Shown here piece after piece: positions 1-7,753 of a stretch of DNA of 29,682 bases. The notes beneath the pieces are model-generated. The model was not told the origin of the DNA and ran no database searches. It was given only the letters and a program-made list of their open reading frames with translations. The position numbers and the translations under genes were made by a program. The stretch is from DATJSJ01 sp035504175 (GTDB lineage: Bacteria > Pseudomonadota > Alphaproteobacteria > Acetobacterales > Acetobacteraceae). The stretch's first letter is position 1, and each line of letters starts with the position of its first letter. The DNA is taken from NCBI GenBank assembly GCA_035504175.1, contig DATJSJ010000029.1, forward strand, positions 1 to 29,682, in the 5' to 3' direction.

Positions 1-75
1 CCGGACTTGCCGATCTCATCCGATGCCGCGGACAGCCAGCCTAACGCCCTTTGCCCGGCGTTTTGCCCCGGCTAC

Positions 76-150
76 CAATCCTTCACTTAAGTCATTGGGG
101 TCTGGGGCCGTACGGCCCCAGTGGGGTCCAGGGGCAAAGCCCCTGGCCTT
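76..150 (+). repeat. 75-bp double-hairpin intergenic repeat, copy 1
   Basis: This stretch matches the reverse complement of 3664-3738 at 70 of 75 positions with no gap. It contains two palindromes: TGGGGCCGTACGGCCCCA at 103-120, and a stem-loop at 128-146 with CCAGGGGC and GCCCCTGG arms around a 3-nt loop. It begins directly after the moaB stop codon. A short T-run (149-152) follows the second hairpin on the plus strand, so this copy could terminate rightward transcripts. Small palindromic intergenic repeats of this style are common in Acetobacteraceae (general recollection, not tested here). Four of the five differences are transitions and they spare the stems, apart from one loop base. Confidence 0.85.
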
Positions 151-696
151 TTACTCTGCCGCCCGCCGATGCTCCTGCAGCCGCGGCATCAGCTCGGCCA
201 GGTTGCAGGGGCGGTGGCGGTTGTCGAGCTGCCAGACCAGGATGTCGTCCCAGGCATCCTTCACCGCGCCGGGGCTGCCCGGCAGCGCGAACAGGTAGGT
301 GCCGCCGGCGACCCCGCCGAGCGCCCGGGACTGCATCGTGGACGTGCCGATCTTCTGGTAGCTCAGCATGCGGAACAGCTCGCCGAAGCCCTCGATGCGT
401 TTCTCCAGCACGCGGTCGAAGGCCTCCGGCGTCACGTCGCGGCCGGTGATGCCGGTGCCGCCGGTGGTGACGACCACGTCGACCGCCGGATCGGCGATCC
501 AGCCGCGCAGCCGCGCCTCGATCGCCGCGGCGTCGTCGCGCACGATCGCGCGGTCCGCGAGGCGATGCCCGGCCGCCGCGATGCGCGCCGCCAGCGCATC
601 GCCCGAGGTGTCGGAGCTCGCATCGCGCGTGTCGGAGACGGTCAGCACGGCGATGCTGACCGGCAGGAAGGGGCGGGATTCGTCGATGCGAGCCAT
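151..696 (-). CDS. moaB: MoaB-type molybdenum cofactor biosynthesis protein
   Basis: A 181-residue cytoplasmic protein of the MoaB/MogA fold, which binds molybdopterin and is involved in its adenylation or in late molybdenum cofactor synthesis. The sequence shows the family landmarks in order: the N-terminal strand VSIAVLTVSDTRD, the pterin-binding loop TTGGTGITGRDVTPEA near residues 77-92, and the C-terminal FALPGSPGAVKDAWD stretch. Length is normal for MoaB, which runs about 170-180 residues. The ATG at 696 is preceded by AAGGAGG at 706-712, about 9 nt upstream, which fixes the start. Its neighbour upstream on the same strand is unrelated, and a hairpin repeat follows its stop at once. MogA is the alternative name; MoaB is preferred on length and overall resemblance. 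Confidence 0.93.
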   Translation of the reverse strand: MARIDESRPFLPVSIAVLTVSDTRDASSDTSGDALAARIAAAGHRLADRAIVRDDAAAIEARLRGWIADPAVDVVVTTGGTGITGRDVTPEAFDRVLEKRIEGFGELFRMLSYQKIGTSTMQSRALGGVAGGTYLFALPGSPGAVKDAWDDILVWQLDNRHRPCNLAELMPRLQEHRRAAE

Positions 697-782
697 GCGT
701 CGAGCCTCCTTGGCCGATGATAACCGGAGGTGGGATCGCGGGAGGCCTTAATCAGGGTCTGAAAGAAGTCGGGGTCGGCGCC

Positions 783-2657
783 TCAGTGCAGCCGGGCCGG
801 CGGCGCCTCCGGCAGGTCCACCTTGTACACCCGCGCGTCGAGCGGCGCGAAACGCGGCCAGACCCCGACCGCCAGATCGTCCAGGCTGCGCGCCGGAATG
901 CCGAGCCGGGCGGCGTAGATCCAGGTGTAGGTGAGCGCACGCCGCACGTAGTCGCGTGTCTCCTGCGCCGGGATGCTCTCGATGAACAGCAGCGGATCGC
1001 CCTGGGCGTGAATCGAGGCGAACCAGCGGGCGGCGTTGCCCGGCCCGGCATTGTAGGCGACCAACAGCCGGATCAGGTCGCCATTCACCAGGTCGGAGGA
1101 AGCGAGCGTCACCAGATAGCGCTGCCCGATATCGAGGTTGACGGCCGGGTCGCGCAACCGCGCCGCATGGTGTGGCTGCCCGCTCGCCTCGGCGACGGCG
1201 GCGGCGGCGACCGGCATCACCTGCATCAGCCCCTGGGCGCCGTTTGGCGAGACGGCATCGGGATCGAAATTCGATTCGATCCGGGCCAGGCCATAGACCA
1301 TCGCCGGGTCGATGCGGAAGCCGCCGCGCGGGCTGAGCCGCGGCATCGGAAAGCGAAGATCGTCGCGTGGCTTGCCGTCCTCGCCCTGCAGCAGCCCGGC
1401 GAAGGTCGCCGCGAGATCGGTGAGCCCGGCCTGTTTCGCCACCAGCAGCAGCGCCCGGTCCAGCGCCACGTTGCCGGGCGAGCGGGCCCAGAGCAGGCGC
1501 AGCTCTGCCGCCGCCCGCGCGGTCTGCCCGACCTGCAGCAGGGCGAAGGCGCGATGGCCGCCCGGCAGCGCGTCGACGGCCGCGATATCGGCTTCGCCCA
1601 GCGTCTCGTCACCGGCATCGTCGCCCCACGCCGCCGGCTCCGGGCCGGTGCCGAGGCGCTGGCGCGCCAGCAATCCGTAGAAGGTCCGGGGCTCCGCAGC
1701 CGCCCGCCGCAGCCAGGGCGCGTAGGCGTCGACATCGCCGGCACGCAGATGCGCGCGCGCCGCCCAGAACGCGCCGGCGGCGCGCAACGACGGCGCGGCA
1801 TAGCTCGCCCGCGCCGCCGCCTCGAACAGCACCGCCGCCTCGTGCGGGCGGTGCAGTTGCCAGGCGGCGAGCCCGCCGACGAGACCGGCCAGGCCGATGC
1901 GCCCGTGCGACTGGCTGACCGCCCGGCGGGCAACCGCGAGCGCACGCGCGGTCTCGCCGTCGAGCAGGATCTGCCGCGCCACCTCGGCGCGAAGCTCCGC
2001 CTCGTAATCGGCACCGAGAAAACGGGTGCGGCCGATCAGGGCCAGCGCGTGCGTGGTCTTGTCGTTGCGGATATCCTCCGCCACCCAGCGATCGACCACC
2101 GGGCTGCGCTTCAGGGCCGTCTGCGCCGGGTCCACCTCCTCCGGCGCCGCACGGTCGAGCGACGCGAGATCGGGCAGCGGCGGCGCCGGCGGCACCGCAG
2201 CACCGCGCGGCAGGGCCGCAACCAGCAGCGCGTGCACCGCCGGAGCGTCCGGCTCATCGCCGTGCCGGTGCAGCCAGGCGGAGAGCGCGCGGACACTTGC
2301 CTGCTTCGGGTCGCGACGGAACCGGTCGGCCAGGATCGGGCCGAGCAGCGTCGGATCGGCCAGGTCCCGCGTCTCGCGCTCGGCCGCCGCCATGTCGCCC
2401 TGCGCCTGCAGCGCAAAGATCTGGCGCACCCGCGTCGCCTCGTCCGGGGCCAGCGGCTGCGGCAGCGCCACGCCGCCGGCCGCGAACGGGTCGAGGCGCG
2501 GGATTGCCATGGCCGTCTCGTCCGCATGCGCCGCACCCGCGTGCCGGGAGGCATCGCGGGCCAGGGCGGATCCGCCGGCCGTCGCCAGCAGTGTCGCGCC
2601 GGCAATCAGCATGCGGGCAACGGGGAGAGAGGGGCGAGTGCGCGTGGTCCCGAGCAT
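783..2657 (-). CDS. Soluble lytic murein transglycosylase (SLT family 1), exported
   Basis: A 624-residue periplasmic enzyme expected to cleave the MurNAc-GlcNAc bond of peptidoglycan, leaving 1,6-anhydro ends. The N-terminus looks like a signal peptide: basic residues, then a hydrophobic core MLIAGATLLATAGGSALA and a likely cleavage after ALA. The middle (about 50-440) is alpha-helical superhelix sequence, with the motifs WAARAHLRAG and FYGLLARQRLG seen in Slt70-like proteins. The catalytic C-terminal domain follows, with Glu461 in ARIESNFDPDAVSP and the downstream GAQGLMQVMP and LVAYNAGPGNA motifs. A TTG at 2696 would add 13 residues, but the ATG at 2657 gives a cleaner signal peptide. It lies 113 bp downstream of the uracil-DNA glycosylase gene on the same strand. 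Confidence 0.9.
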   Translation of the reverse strand: MLGTTRTRPSLPVARMLIAGATLLATAGGSALARDASRHAGAAHADETAMAIPRLDPFAAGGVALPQPLAPDEATRVRQIFALQAQGDMAAAERETRDLADPTLLGPILADRFRRDPKQASVRALSAWLHRHGDEPDAPAVHALLVAALPRGAAVPPAPPLPDLASLDRAAPEEVDPAQTALKRSPVVDRWVAEDIRNDKTTHALALIGRTRFLGADYEAELRAEVARQILLDGETARALAVARRAVSQSHGRIGLAGLVGGLAAWQLHRPHEAAVLFEAAARASYAAPSLRAAGAFWAARAHLRAGDVDAYAPWLRRAAAEPRTFYGLLARQRLGTGPEPAAWGDDAGDETLGEADIAAVDALPGGHRAFALLQVGQTARAAAELRLLWARSPGNVALDRALLLVAKQAGLTDLAATFAGLLQGEDGKPRDDLRFPMPRLSPRGGFRIDPAMVYGLARIESNFDPDAVSPNGAQGLMQVMPVAAAAVAEASGQPHHAARLRDPAVNLDIGQRYLVTLASSDLVNGDLIRLLVAYNAGPGNAARWFASIHAQGDPLLFIESIPAQETRDYVRRALTYTWIYAARLGIPARSLDDLAVGVWPRFAPLDARVYKVDLPEAPPARLH

Positions 2658-2770
2658 GGCGCCGCGCCCGTACACGGCGCCCGCCGGCCGGCGCAACCCG
2701 TTCGCGCGAGATTCGTCTCGAAATGCGAGACGAATGTGAAGCGATCAGACGCTTACGGGCCGCTGTTCGG

Positions 2771-3580
2771 TCACGATGCCGCGACCGCGCTATCCGCATC
2801 CAGGGTCCGCCGCAGCAACAGCCAATCCGCCCAGGCATCCCGTTTCGCGCCCGGCGTGCGCAGCAGATAGGCGGGATGCAGCACCGGCAGCGCCGGGATC
2901 GGACCCGGCAGACCGGGGATCGCGACCTCGATCCAGCGGCCGCGCAGCCGGCGGATGCCCTGCACCTGGCCGGTCAGCGACTTCGTCGCCATGCCACCGA
3001 GCAGCACCAGCCGTCGCGGCCGCACCAGCGCCACGTGGCGCAGCAGGAAGGGCAGGCAGACCAGGATCTCGGTGTCGGTCGGCGCCCGGTTCCCCGGCGG
3101 CCGCCAGGGGATCACGTTGGTGATCAGGACCCGCGTGCGGTCGAGCCCGATCGAGGCCAGCATCCGGTCGAGCAGCCGGCCGGAGGCGCCGACGAAGGGC
3201 CTGCCCTCGCGATCCTCCTCGGCACCCGGCCCTTCGCCGATCAGCATCAGCCCGGCCTGCTCGTTGCCGTCGGCGAAGACGAGATTGGTCGCGGTGTCGC
3301 GCAGCGCGCAGCCCTCGAAGCTGGCGAGTGCCGCCCGCAGCGCCTCGATGCTCGCCGCCGCCTGCGCCACGCGCTCCGCCTGCGAGACCACCGGCAGGGT
3401 CGAGGCCGCACGCGGCGTCGCAGCCGGGACGGCGACGGGGCGCGGCGGCGGCGCGGGTCGGAGCGCGACTGGTTCGGCTGCGACCTGGCCGGGCGGCGCA
3501 AGCCGGCGCACCGGCTGCTCCTCCAACGCCTCGTCGGCTCCCCATTCGACCTGCCAGCGCAGGGCCGCCCATGCGTCCAT
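2771..3580 (-). CDS. Uracil-DNA glycosylase, family 4 (alphaproteobacterial subtype)
   Basis: A 269-residue base-excision-repair enzyme that removes uracil from DNA. Motif A is visible as LIGEGPGAEEDREGRPFVG (113-131) and the active-site motif B as HPAYLLR (235-241). The NRAPTDTEI segment also matches family 4. Residues 20-80 are an Ala/Pro-rich linker, probably disordered. Of the four cysteines that hold the 4Fe-4S cluster in thermophilic family 4 enzymes, only positions equivalent to Cys91 (FEGC) and Cys175 (EILVC) remain; the usual Cys before RPPGNR is Trp159. This agrees with other alphaproteobacterial members as I recall them, so the cluster is probably absent. The ATG at 3580 has an AGGA box about 8 nt upstream. 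The gene diverges from ETF-QO across repeat copy 2. Confidence 0.9.
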   Translation of the reverse strand: MDAWAALRWQVEWGADEALEEQPVRRLAPPGQVAAEPVALRPAPPPRPVAVPAATPRAASTLPVVSQAERVAQAAASIEALRAALASFEGCALRDTATNLVFADGNEQAGLMLIGEGPGAEEDREGRPFVGASGRLLDRMLASIGLDRTRVLITNVIPWRPPGNRAPTDTEILVCLPFLLRHVALVRPRRLVLLGGMATKSLTGQVQGIRRLRGRWIEVAIPGLPGPIPALPVLHPAYLLRTPGAKRDAWADWLLLRRTLDADSAVAAS

Positions 3581-3663
3581 GCGCGATTCCTGCCCGTCCC
3601 GGTGCCACGCTGGAAGAGGCCATTTTGCGAATTCTGCCGGCGCGACTCACACTGCGGGGCTGG

Positions 3664-3738
3664 AAGGCCAGGGGCTCTGCCCCTGGACCCCGCTGGGGCC
3701 GTACGGCCCCAGACCCCGATGACTTAAGCGACGGATTG
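3664..3738 (-). repeat. 75-bp double-hairpin intergenic repeat, copy 2
   Basis: This is the inverted second copy of the element at 76-150, with 70 of 75 bases identical. It keeps the perfect TGGGGCCGTACGGCCCCA palindrome and the CCAGGGGC/GCCCCTGG stem-loop. It occupies the divergent gap between the uracil-DNA glycosylase gene (start 3580) and ETF-QO (start 3787), where a terminator would serve neither gene. This argues that the element is a dispersed repeat rather than a dedicated terminator. The rest of the 206-bp gap shows no convincing promoter. Confidence 0.85.
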
Positions 3739-3786
3739 CAAAGGCTGGCCTTTGCCCCCTGGCCTTCGACGCAGCGGGAGGAAGCG

Positions 3787-5409
3787 GTGGCTGAACGCGA
3801 GACGATGGAGTTCGACGTCATCGTGGTAGGCGCCGGCCCGTCCGGCCTGGCCGCGGCGATCCGGCTGAAGCAGATCGCGCCCGAGCGTTCCGTCTGCGTG
3901 CTCGAGAAGGGCGCCGAAGTCGGCGCGCATATCCTGTCCGGCGCGGTGATCGAGACCCGCGCGCTGGCCGAGCTGTTCCCCGACTGGGCGGAGCGCGCCG
4001 CGCCGCTGACCACGCAAGTGGCCGACGACCGGTTCCTGTTCCTCACGGCCAGGCGCGCGACCCGCCTGCCGACCCCGCCGACCATGCACAACCGCGGCAA
4101 CTTCATCGTCTCGCTCGGCGACGTCTGCCGCTGGCTGGCGCAACAGGCGGAGGCGCTGGGGGTGGAGATCTATCCCGGCTTCGCCGCCGCCGAGCCGCTC
4201 GAGCAGGACGGCCGGATCGTCGGCGTCGCCACCGGCGACATGGGCATCACCAAGGCCGGCGAGCCGGGACCGAACTGGCAGCCGGGCGTGGAATTGCGCG
4301 GCCGCTTCACCCTGCTCGCCGAGGGTTGCCGCGGCTCGATCTCCAAGCGGCTGATGGCGCGGTTCGGGCTGCGCCAGGGCGTCGATCCGCAGACCTACGC
4401 GCTGGGGGTGAAGGAGCTGTGGGAGGTGCCGGCGGAGCGGCACCGGCGCGGCCTGGTCGAGCACACGATCGGCTGGCCGCTCGATCCCGGCACCTATGGC
4501 GGGTCGTTCATCTACCACTGGGGCGAGAACCTGGTGTCGTACGGCTTCGTGGTCGGGCTCGACTACCGCAATCCCTGGCTCTCGCCCTTCGAGGAGGCGC
4601 AGCGCTTCAAGATGCATCCGGCGATGCGCGGCCATTTCGAGGGCGGCCGGCGCATCGCCTATGGCGCGCGGGCGCTGTCGGAAGGCGGCTGGCAATCGCT
4701 GCCGCGGCTGACCTTCCCCGGCGGCGCGCTGATCGGCGATGCCGCCGGGTTCCTCAACGTTCCGAAGATCAAGGGCACGCACACGGCGATGAAATCCGGC
4801 ATGCTCGCGGCCGAGGCGGTGGCGGAGGCGCTCGAGACCGACGCGGCCGAGCCCGCGTCCTATCCGCAGCGCGTGCAGCGGAGCTGGCTCGCCGAGGAAC
4901 TTGGCCGGGCGCGCAACATCCGTCCCGGTTTCGCGCGCTTCGGCCTGTATGGCGGCCTCGCCTACGCGGCCCTCGACGCCTACGTGCTGCGTGGCCGCGC
5001 GCCCTGGACGCTGCATCACCGGCACGGCGACGAGACCACCTTGCAGGACGCGGCACGCGCGCCGCGCATCGACTATCCCAAGCCGGACGGGGTGCTGACC
5101 TTCGATCGGCTCTCCTCGGTCTTCATCAGCAACACCAATCACGAGGAGGACCAGCCGGCGCATCTGCACCTGCTGGATCCGGCGCGCTGGACCGGCGTGA
5201 ACTGGGAGCGCTTCCGCAGCCCGGAGAGCCGCTACTGCCCGGCCGGGGTATACGAAGCCGTGGGCCTCGAGGAAGGCGCGCCGCGGCTGCAGATCAACGC
5301 GCAGAACTGCGTGCACTGCAAGACCTGCGACATCAAGGACCCGACGCAGAACATCGACTGGACCACGCCGGAAGGCGGCGGCGGGCCGAACTATCCGAGC
5401 GGGATGTAG
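3787..5409 (+). CDS. Electron transfer flavoprotein:ubiquinone oxidoreductase (ETF-QO)
   Basis: A 540-residue membrane-associated FAD and 4Fe-4S protein that passes electrons from ETF, reduced by acyl-CoA and other dehydrogenases, to ubiquinone. The N-terminal Rossmann FAD motif VIVVGAGPSGLAAAIRL starts at about residue 12. The FAD-proximal GDAAGFLNVPKIKGTHTAMK segment lies in the middle of the chain. The C-terminal ferredoxin-like domain supplies the cluster ligands Cys484, Cys508, Cys511 and Cys514. Length matches the family. The open frame runs far upstream, but a GTG at 3787 sits 5 nt after GGAGG (3777-3781), while the ATG at 3805 has no such box, so GTG is chosen. Its 3' end overlaps the convergent ATP-grasp gene by 19 bp. 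Confidence 0.96.
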   Translation: MAERETMEFDVIVVGAGPSGLAAAIRLKQIAPERSVCVLEKGAEVGAHILSGAVIETRALAELFPDWAERAAPLTTQVADDRFLFLTARRATRLPTPPTMHNRGNFIVSLGDVCRWLAQQAEALGVEIYPGFAAAEPLEQDGRIVGVATGDMGITKAGEPGPNWQPGVELRGRFTLLAEGCRGSISKRLMARFGLRQGVDPQTYALGVKELWEVPAERHRRGLVEHTIGWPLDPGTYGGSFIYHWGENLVSYGFVVGLDYRNPWLSPFEEAQRFKMHPAMRGHFEGGRRIAYGARALSEGGWQSLPRLTFPGGALIGDAAGFLNVPKIKGTHTAMKSGMLAAEAVAEALETDAAEPASYPQRVQRSWLAEELGRARNIRPGFARFGLYGGLAYAALDAYVLRGRAPWTLHHRHGDETTLQDAARAPRIDYPKPDGVLTFDRLSSVFISNTNHEEDQPAHLHLLDPARWTGVNWERFRSPESRYCPAGVYEAVGLEEGAPRLQINAQNCVHCKTCDIKDPTQNIDWTTPEGGGGPNYPSGM

Positions 5410-6656
5410 TCGGCGCCGCGAGAGGCGGCGATGCATGCATCGATCATCGCCTCCGTGGCCCGGCGGATCGCCTGCACGGCGCCGCGGCGATACGGGTAAA
5501 GGTCCGGCGGATCCCAGTCATGGACCAGCATGCCGGTCTCGATCTCGAACACGACGAGCCGCCCGTCCGGCATCACGCCGCAATCGACGCCGAAATAATC
5601 GAGCCGGACGCGCCGAGCGATCGCCTGCAGGGCCGCCAGCGCAGGTTCCGGAAACGCGGCCGCGAGATCGGCGACGAAGCGCGCCTCCTCCTCCCGCTTC
5701 CACGCGTCGCGGTCCATCTGCGCGTTGTAGTACCAGATCGCCCAGTCATCGTGGATCGCGAGGTGGAACGGCAGCGGCCGTCCGTCGACGAAGATGACGC
5801 GGTACTTGCGCCAGAATCCGTCCGGGCTGCGGAAGTCGATGAACGGCGCGATGCAGAAGCGCTCGCCGGGAACGCGCGCCAGGTATTGCTCGAGTGCAGC
5901 CGGGTCGTCGATCCGCGTCAGGTCCCGCCCGGCATGCGACGCATCCGGGCGGATGATGAACCGGCCCGCGAGGCCGGGCGCAGTGCCGGACTCGAGCGCG
6001 TCGCGCGTGACCAGATGCTGCGCCGGCACGACCGCGCCCGGCAGGTCCTCGAGCAACGCCGCGGCGCCGGCGCGGGAGAGGGCGGCGATGCGCGCGCCGC
6101 AATTGATCGCCGGCCGGCCGAGCGCCGCGACCAGCCGGTCGGCCGCGCGCAGCGCGGCGGCATGGCGCGCATCCTCGGCAATCGTGACGAACACGCAGTC
6201 AAAGGGCGGCGGATCGCCCAGGAAGACCGCCGGCGGATCGCACGGATTGCCCAGGATCCAATCGGGGTCGCTGATCCAGAGCGTATGCAGCTCGGTCCCC
6301 GCAGGGTCGAGCAGCGTGCCGAGCGGCAGGTTGGCCTGGAAATCGCCCGGCACCGCCAATGCGAGCACGCGGCGGCGCGGCGCCGCACTGGGGCGCGAGC
6401 TCAGCGGCCCGTCCCGCAACACCGCGTGCAGGTTCGCCATCGCCACCGCCGGATGGCCGAGCGCCTGACAGACCTCCCAGAGCAGGAAATGCGCCCGGCG
6501 CCGGTCGGTGGGCTGGCGGAGCGCGATCTGCAGCAGGTCATGCGCCCGCCGCCATTCCTGGCCTGCCGCGCAGTCGAGCGCCTGGCGCAGCAGCAGACTG
6601 TCCGGCCGCGCCGCGGCATGCGCCTGTTCGAGCGCCGAGTAGACGATGGCATCCAT
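5391..6656 (-). CDS. TPR-like/ATP-grasp domain protein of unknown substrate
   Basis: A 421-residue predicted cytoplasmic protein. Residues 1 to about 85 look like helical TPR-type repeats (WRRAHDLLQIALRQPTDRRR, then ALGHPAVAMANLHAVLRDG). The remainder resembles RimK/glutathione-synthetase-like ATP-grasp ligases: FIIRPDASHAG as the nucleotide-binding strand and loop, KYRVIFVDGRPLPFHLAIHD in the central sheet, and VFEIETGMLVHDWD at the usual metal-binding site. The canonical Asn of the E-x-N motif appears to be Glu here. Such enzymes join a carboxylate to an amine or thiol using ATP; the substrate cannot be read from sequence. It lies 90 bp downstream of the DUF2066 gene on the same strand, possibly co-transcribed, and its stop lies inside the 3' end of ETF-QO. 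Confidence 0.75.
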   Translation of the reverse strand: MDAIVYSALEQAHAAARPDSLLLRQALDCAAGQEWRRAHDLLQIALRQPTDRRRAHFLLWEVCQALGHPAVAMANLHAVLRDGPLSSRPSAAPRRRVLALAVPGDFQANLPLGTLLDPAGTELHTLWISDPDWILGNPCDPPAVFLGDPPPFDCVFVTIAEDARHAAALRAADRLVAALGRPAINCGARIAALSRAGAAALLEDLPGAVVPAQHLVTRDALESGTAPGLAGRFIIRPDASHAGRDLTRIDDPAALEQYLARVPGERFCIAPFIDFRSPDGFWRKYRVIFVDGRPLPFHLAIHDDWAIWYYNAQMDRDAWKREEEARFVADLAAAFPEPALAALQAIARRVRLDYFGVDCGVMPDGRLVVFEIETGMLVHDWDPPDLYPYRRGAVQAIRRATEAMIDACIAASRGADYIPLG

Positions 6657-6746
6657 GCGCCGGGCGACCTTTCGATACGGCCGGCGACACCGCCGGGCCC
6701 GGCTCCAGCCTGACGCGGAAAGATGAACGAGTTGCGAATCGCCCGC

Positions 6747-7571
6747 TCAGCGCGGTGCGCCGTGCCCCGAGAGAATCTGCATCGCGCCGCTCACGGCGTC
6801 GCGGAATGCGTCGTCGAACGAGACGCCGCTGATCCCCCAGCCGTAGTCCCGGCCCCGCCAGCGGAGTTGCCAGCGGCCGACCCAGCCGAACGCGCGGTCG
6901 CTCCAGACGAGCTTCCCGGACAGCGACACCATGTCCGGGCTGATCCCGGTCTGCGGTGCATCGGCCGGCGAGGCCATCGGCAGCACCACGACCATGCCGT
7001 AGCGCGCAGCGGCGCCCAGCATCGCCCGGCGCAGGCGCTCATCCTCCTCGTTGTCGGCGGTGAGCGGCACGTCCTCGGTCGCGTTGCGCCCGCGGACCGC
7101 GATGCGCGCGATCAGCGTCGGGCGCGGCGCGATCCAGGGCCGCTCGCCGAGCCCGGCCAGCGCCGCGTCGATGCGTGCGGGATCGAAGTGCGCGACCAGG
7201 TCCTGCGGCCGGTCCCGGCTGCCCTGCTCGTCGCCGCGCGGCACGTCGGACATGCGGTCGAGATAGACGAGATCGTCAACCATCTGAGCTGCTCGCGCCG
7301 CGATCGGGGCGACGCGCGGGTCGGCAGCCAGCGCCGGATTGCCGGACAGCTTCACCAGCACGCGGCGCAGGCATTCCGCCAGTCCGTCCGGGCGCTCGCG
7401 CATGTCGGTGCCGGTGACGATGACACTGGCGGTGTAGAGTGCGCGCGGCACAGGCGCCTCGGCGCATGCCGGCGCCGCCGCGAACAGTGCCGCGGCGGCC
7501 AGAGCGACGGCGGCCAGAGCGACGGCGCGCCACGCCGGCATTCCCGGCCGGCGCGCCATTGGACGATGCAT
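6747..7571 (-). CDS. DUF2066 domain exported protein
   Basis: A 274-residue protein with a signal peptide: basic start, then a very Ala/Val/Leu-rich core ending near ACAEAPVP. The mature part carries features of DUF2066: the first strand YTASVIVTGTDMRERPDGL, then CLRRVLVKLSGNPALAADPR, and a C-terminal half with RRAMLGAAARYGMVVVLP and WQLRWRGRDYGWGISGVSFD. No function is established for the family; the export signal suggests a periplasmic role. The ATG at 7571 has a GAGGC-type box close upstream; another ATG is four codons inside. Part of the signal-peptide core is a perfect 15-bp tandem duplication. The ATP-grasp gene follows on the same strand. Confidence 0.8.
   Translation of the reverse strand: MHRPMARRPGMPAWRAVALAAVALAAAALFAAAPACAEAPVPRALYTASVIVTGTDMRERPDGLAECLRRVLVKLSGNPALAADPRVAPIAARAAQMVDDLVYLDRMSDVPRGDEQGSRDRPQDLVAHFDPARIDAALAGLGERPWIAPRPTLIARIAVRGRNATEDVPLTADNEEDERLRRAMLGAAARYGMVVVLPMASPADAPQTGISPDMVSLSGKLVWSDRAFGWVGRWQLRWRGRDYGWGISGVSFDDAFRDAVSGAMQILSGHGAPR
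7495..7524. repeat. Perfect 15-bp tandem duplication inside a signal peptide
   Basis: The unit GCGGCCAGAGCGACG occurs twice back to back, in frame within the DUF2066 gene. It duplicates five residues of the Ala/Val/Leu hydrophobic core of the signal peptide. It looks like replication slippage tolerated because the core only needs to stay hydrophobic. Confidence 0.8.
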
Positions 7572-7656
7572 GGCTGCCTCGCGGATCGGAACCGCAGAAT
7601 CCTAGACCATGATCGCCGGAGGCGGAATCATCGGGCGCGGACCATGGTCCGACGAC

Positions 7657-7708
7657 AAAAAAAGCCGGACCGGGATCGCTTTGAATGGGCAGAGCAGTCC
7701 CGGTCCGG
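7657..7708 (-). terminator. Rho-independent terminator of the PEP-CTERM gene
   Basis: On the minus strand an 11-bp GC-rich stem (arms 7698-7708 and 7665-7675, CCGGACCGGGA against TCCCGGTCCGG) encloses a loop of 22 nt. It is followed one base later by seven T residues (7663-7657). Hairpin plus T-run in this orientation fits a terminator for the leftward PEP-CTERM gene ending at 7754. It also isolates the downstream DUF2066 gene. Confidence 0.7.
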
Positions 7709-7713
7709 GAAAG

Positions 7714-7741
7714 CCCGGCCGGATGGCGCCATCCGGCCGGG
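7714..7741. other. Perfect 28-nt GC-rich palindrome
   Basis: The arms CCCGGCCGGATGGC and GCCATCCGGCCGGG are exact reverse complements with no spacer. The palindrome lies 12 bp past the PEP-CTERM stop codon, just before the terminator hairpin. It may add to termination, protect the mRNA 3' end, or be a protein-binding site. No T-run follows it directly. Confidence 0.6.
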
Positions 7742-7753
7742 TGAAGACGCCGG

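Noticed and set aside
1..44. Possible 3' tail of an upstream plus-strand gene (frame 3 ends in a TAA at 42-44)
   Set aside because: Only about 13 codons are visible, with no recognisable motif, so it cannot be told from chance.
76..150. Repeat copy 1 as a simple moaB terminator
   Set aside because: Its near-identical twin lies in a divergent promoter gap, and the T-run is on the wrong side for moaB.
717..2870. Long plus-strand open frame of 717 codons
   Set aside because: It lies antisense to the lytic transglycosylase, is Arg/Gly/Ala-rich with no domains, and reflects the high-GC shadow of the real gene.
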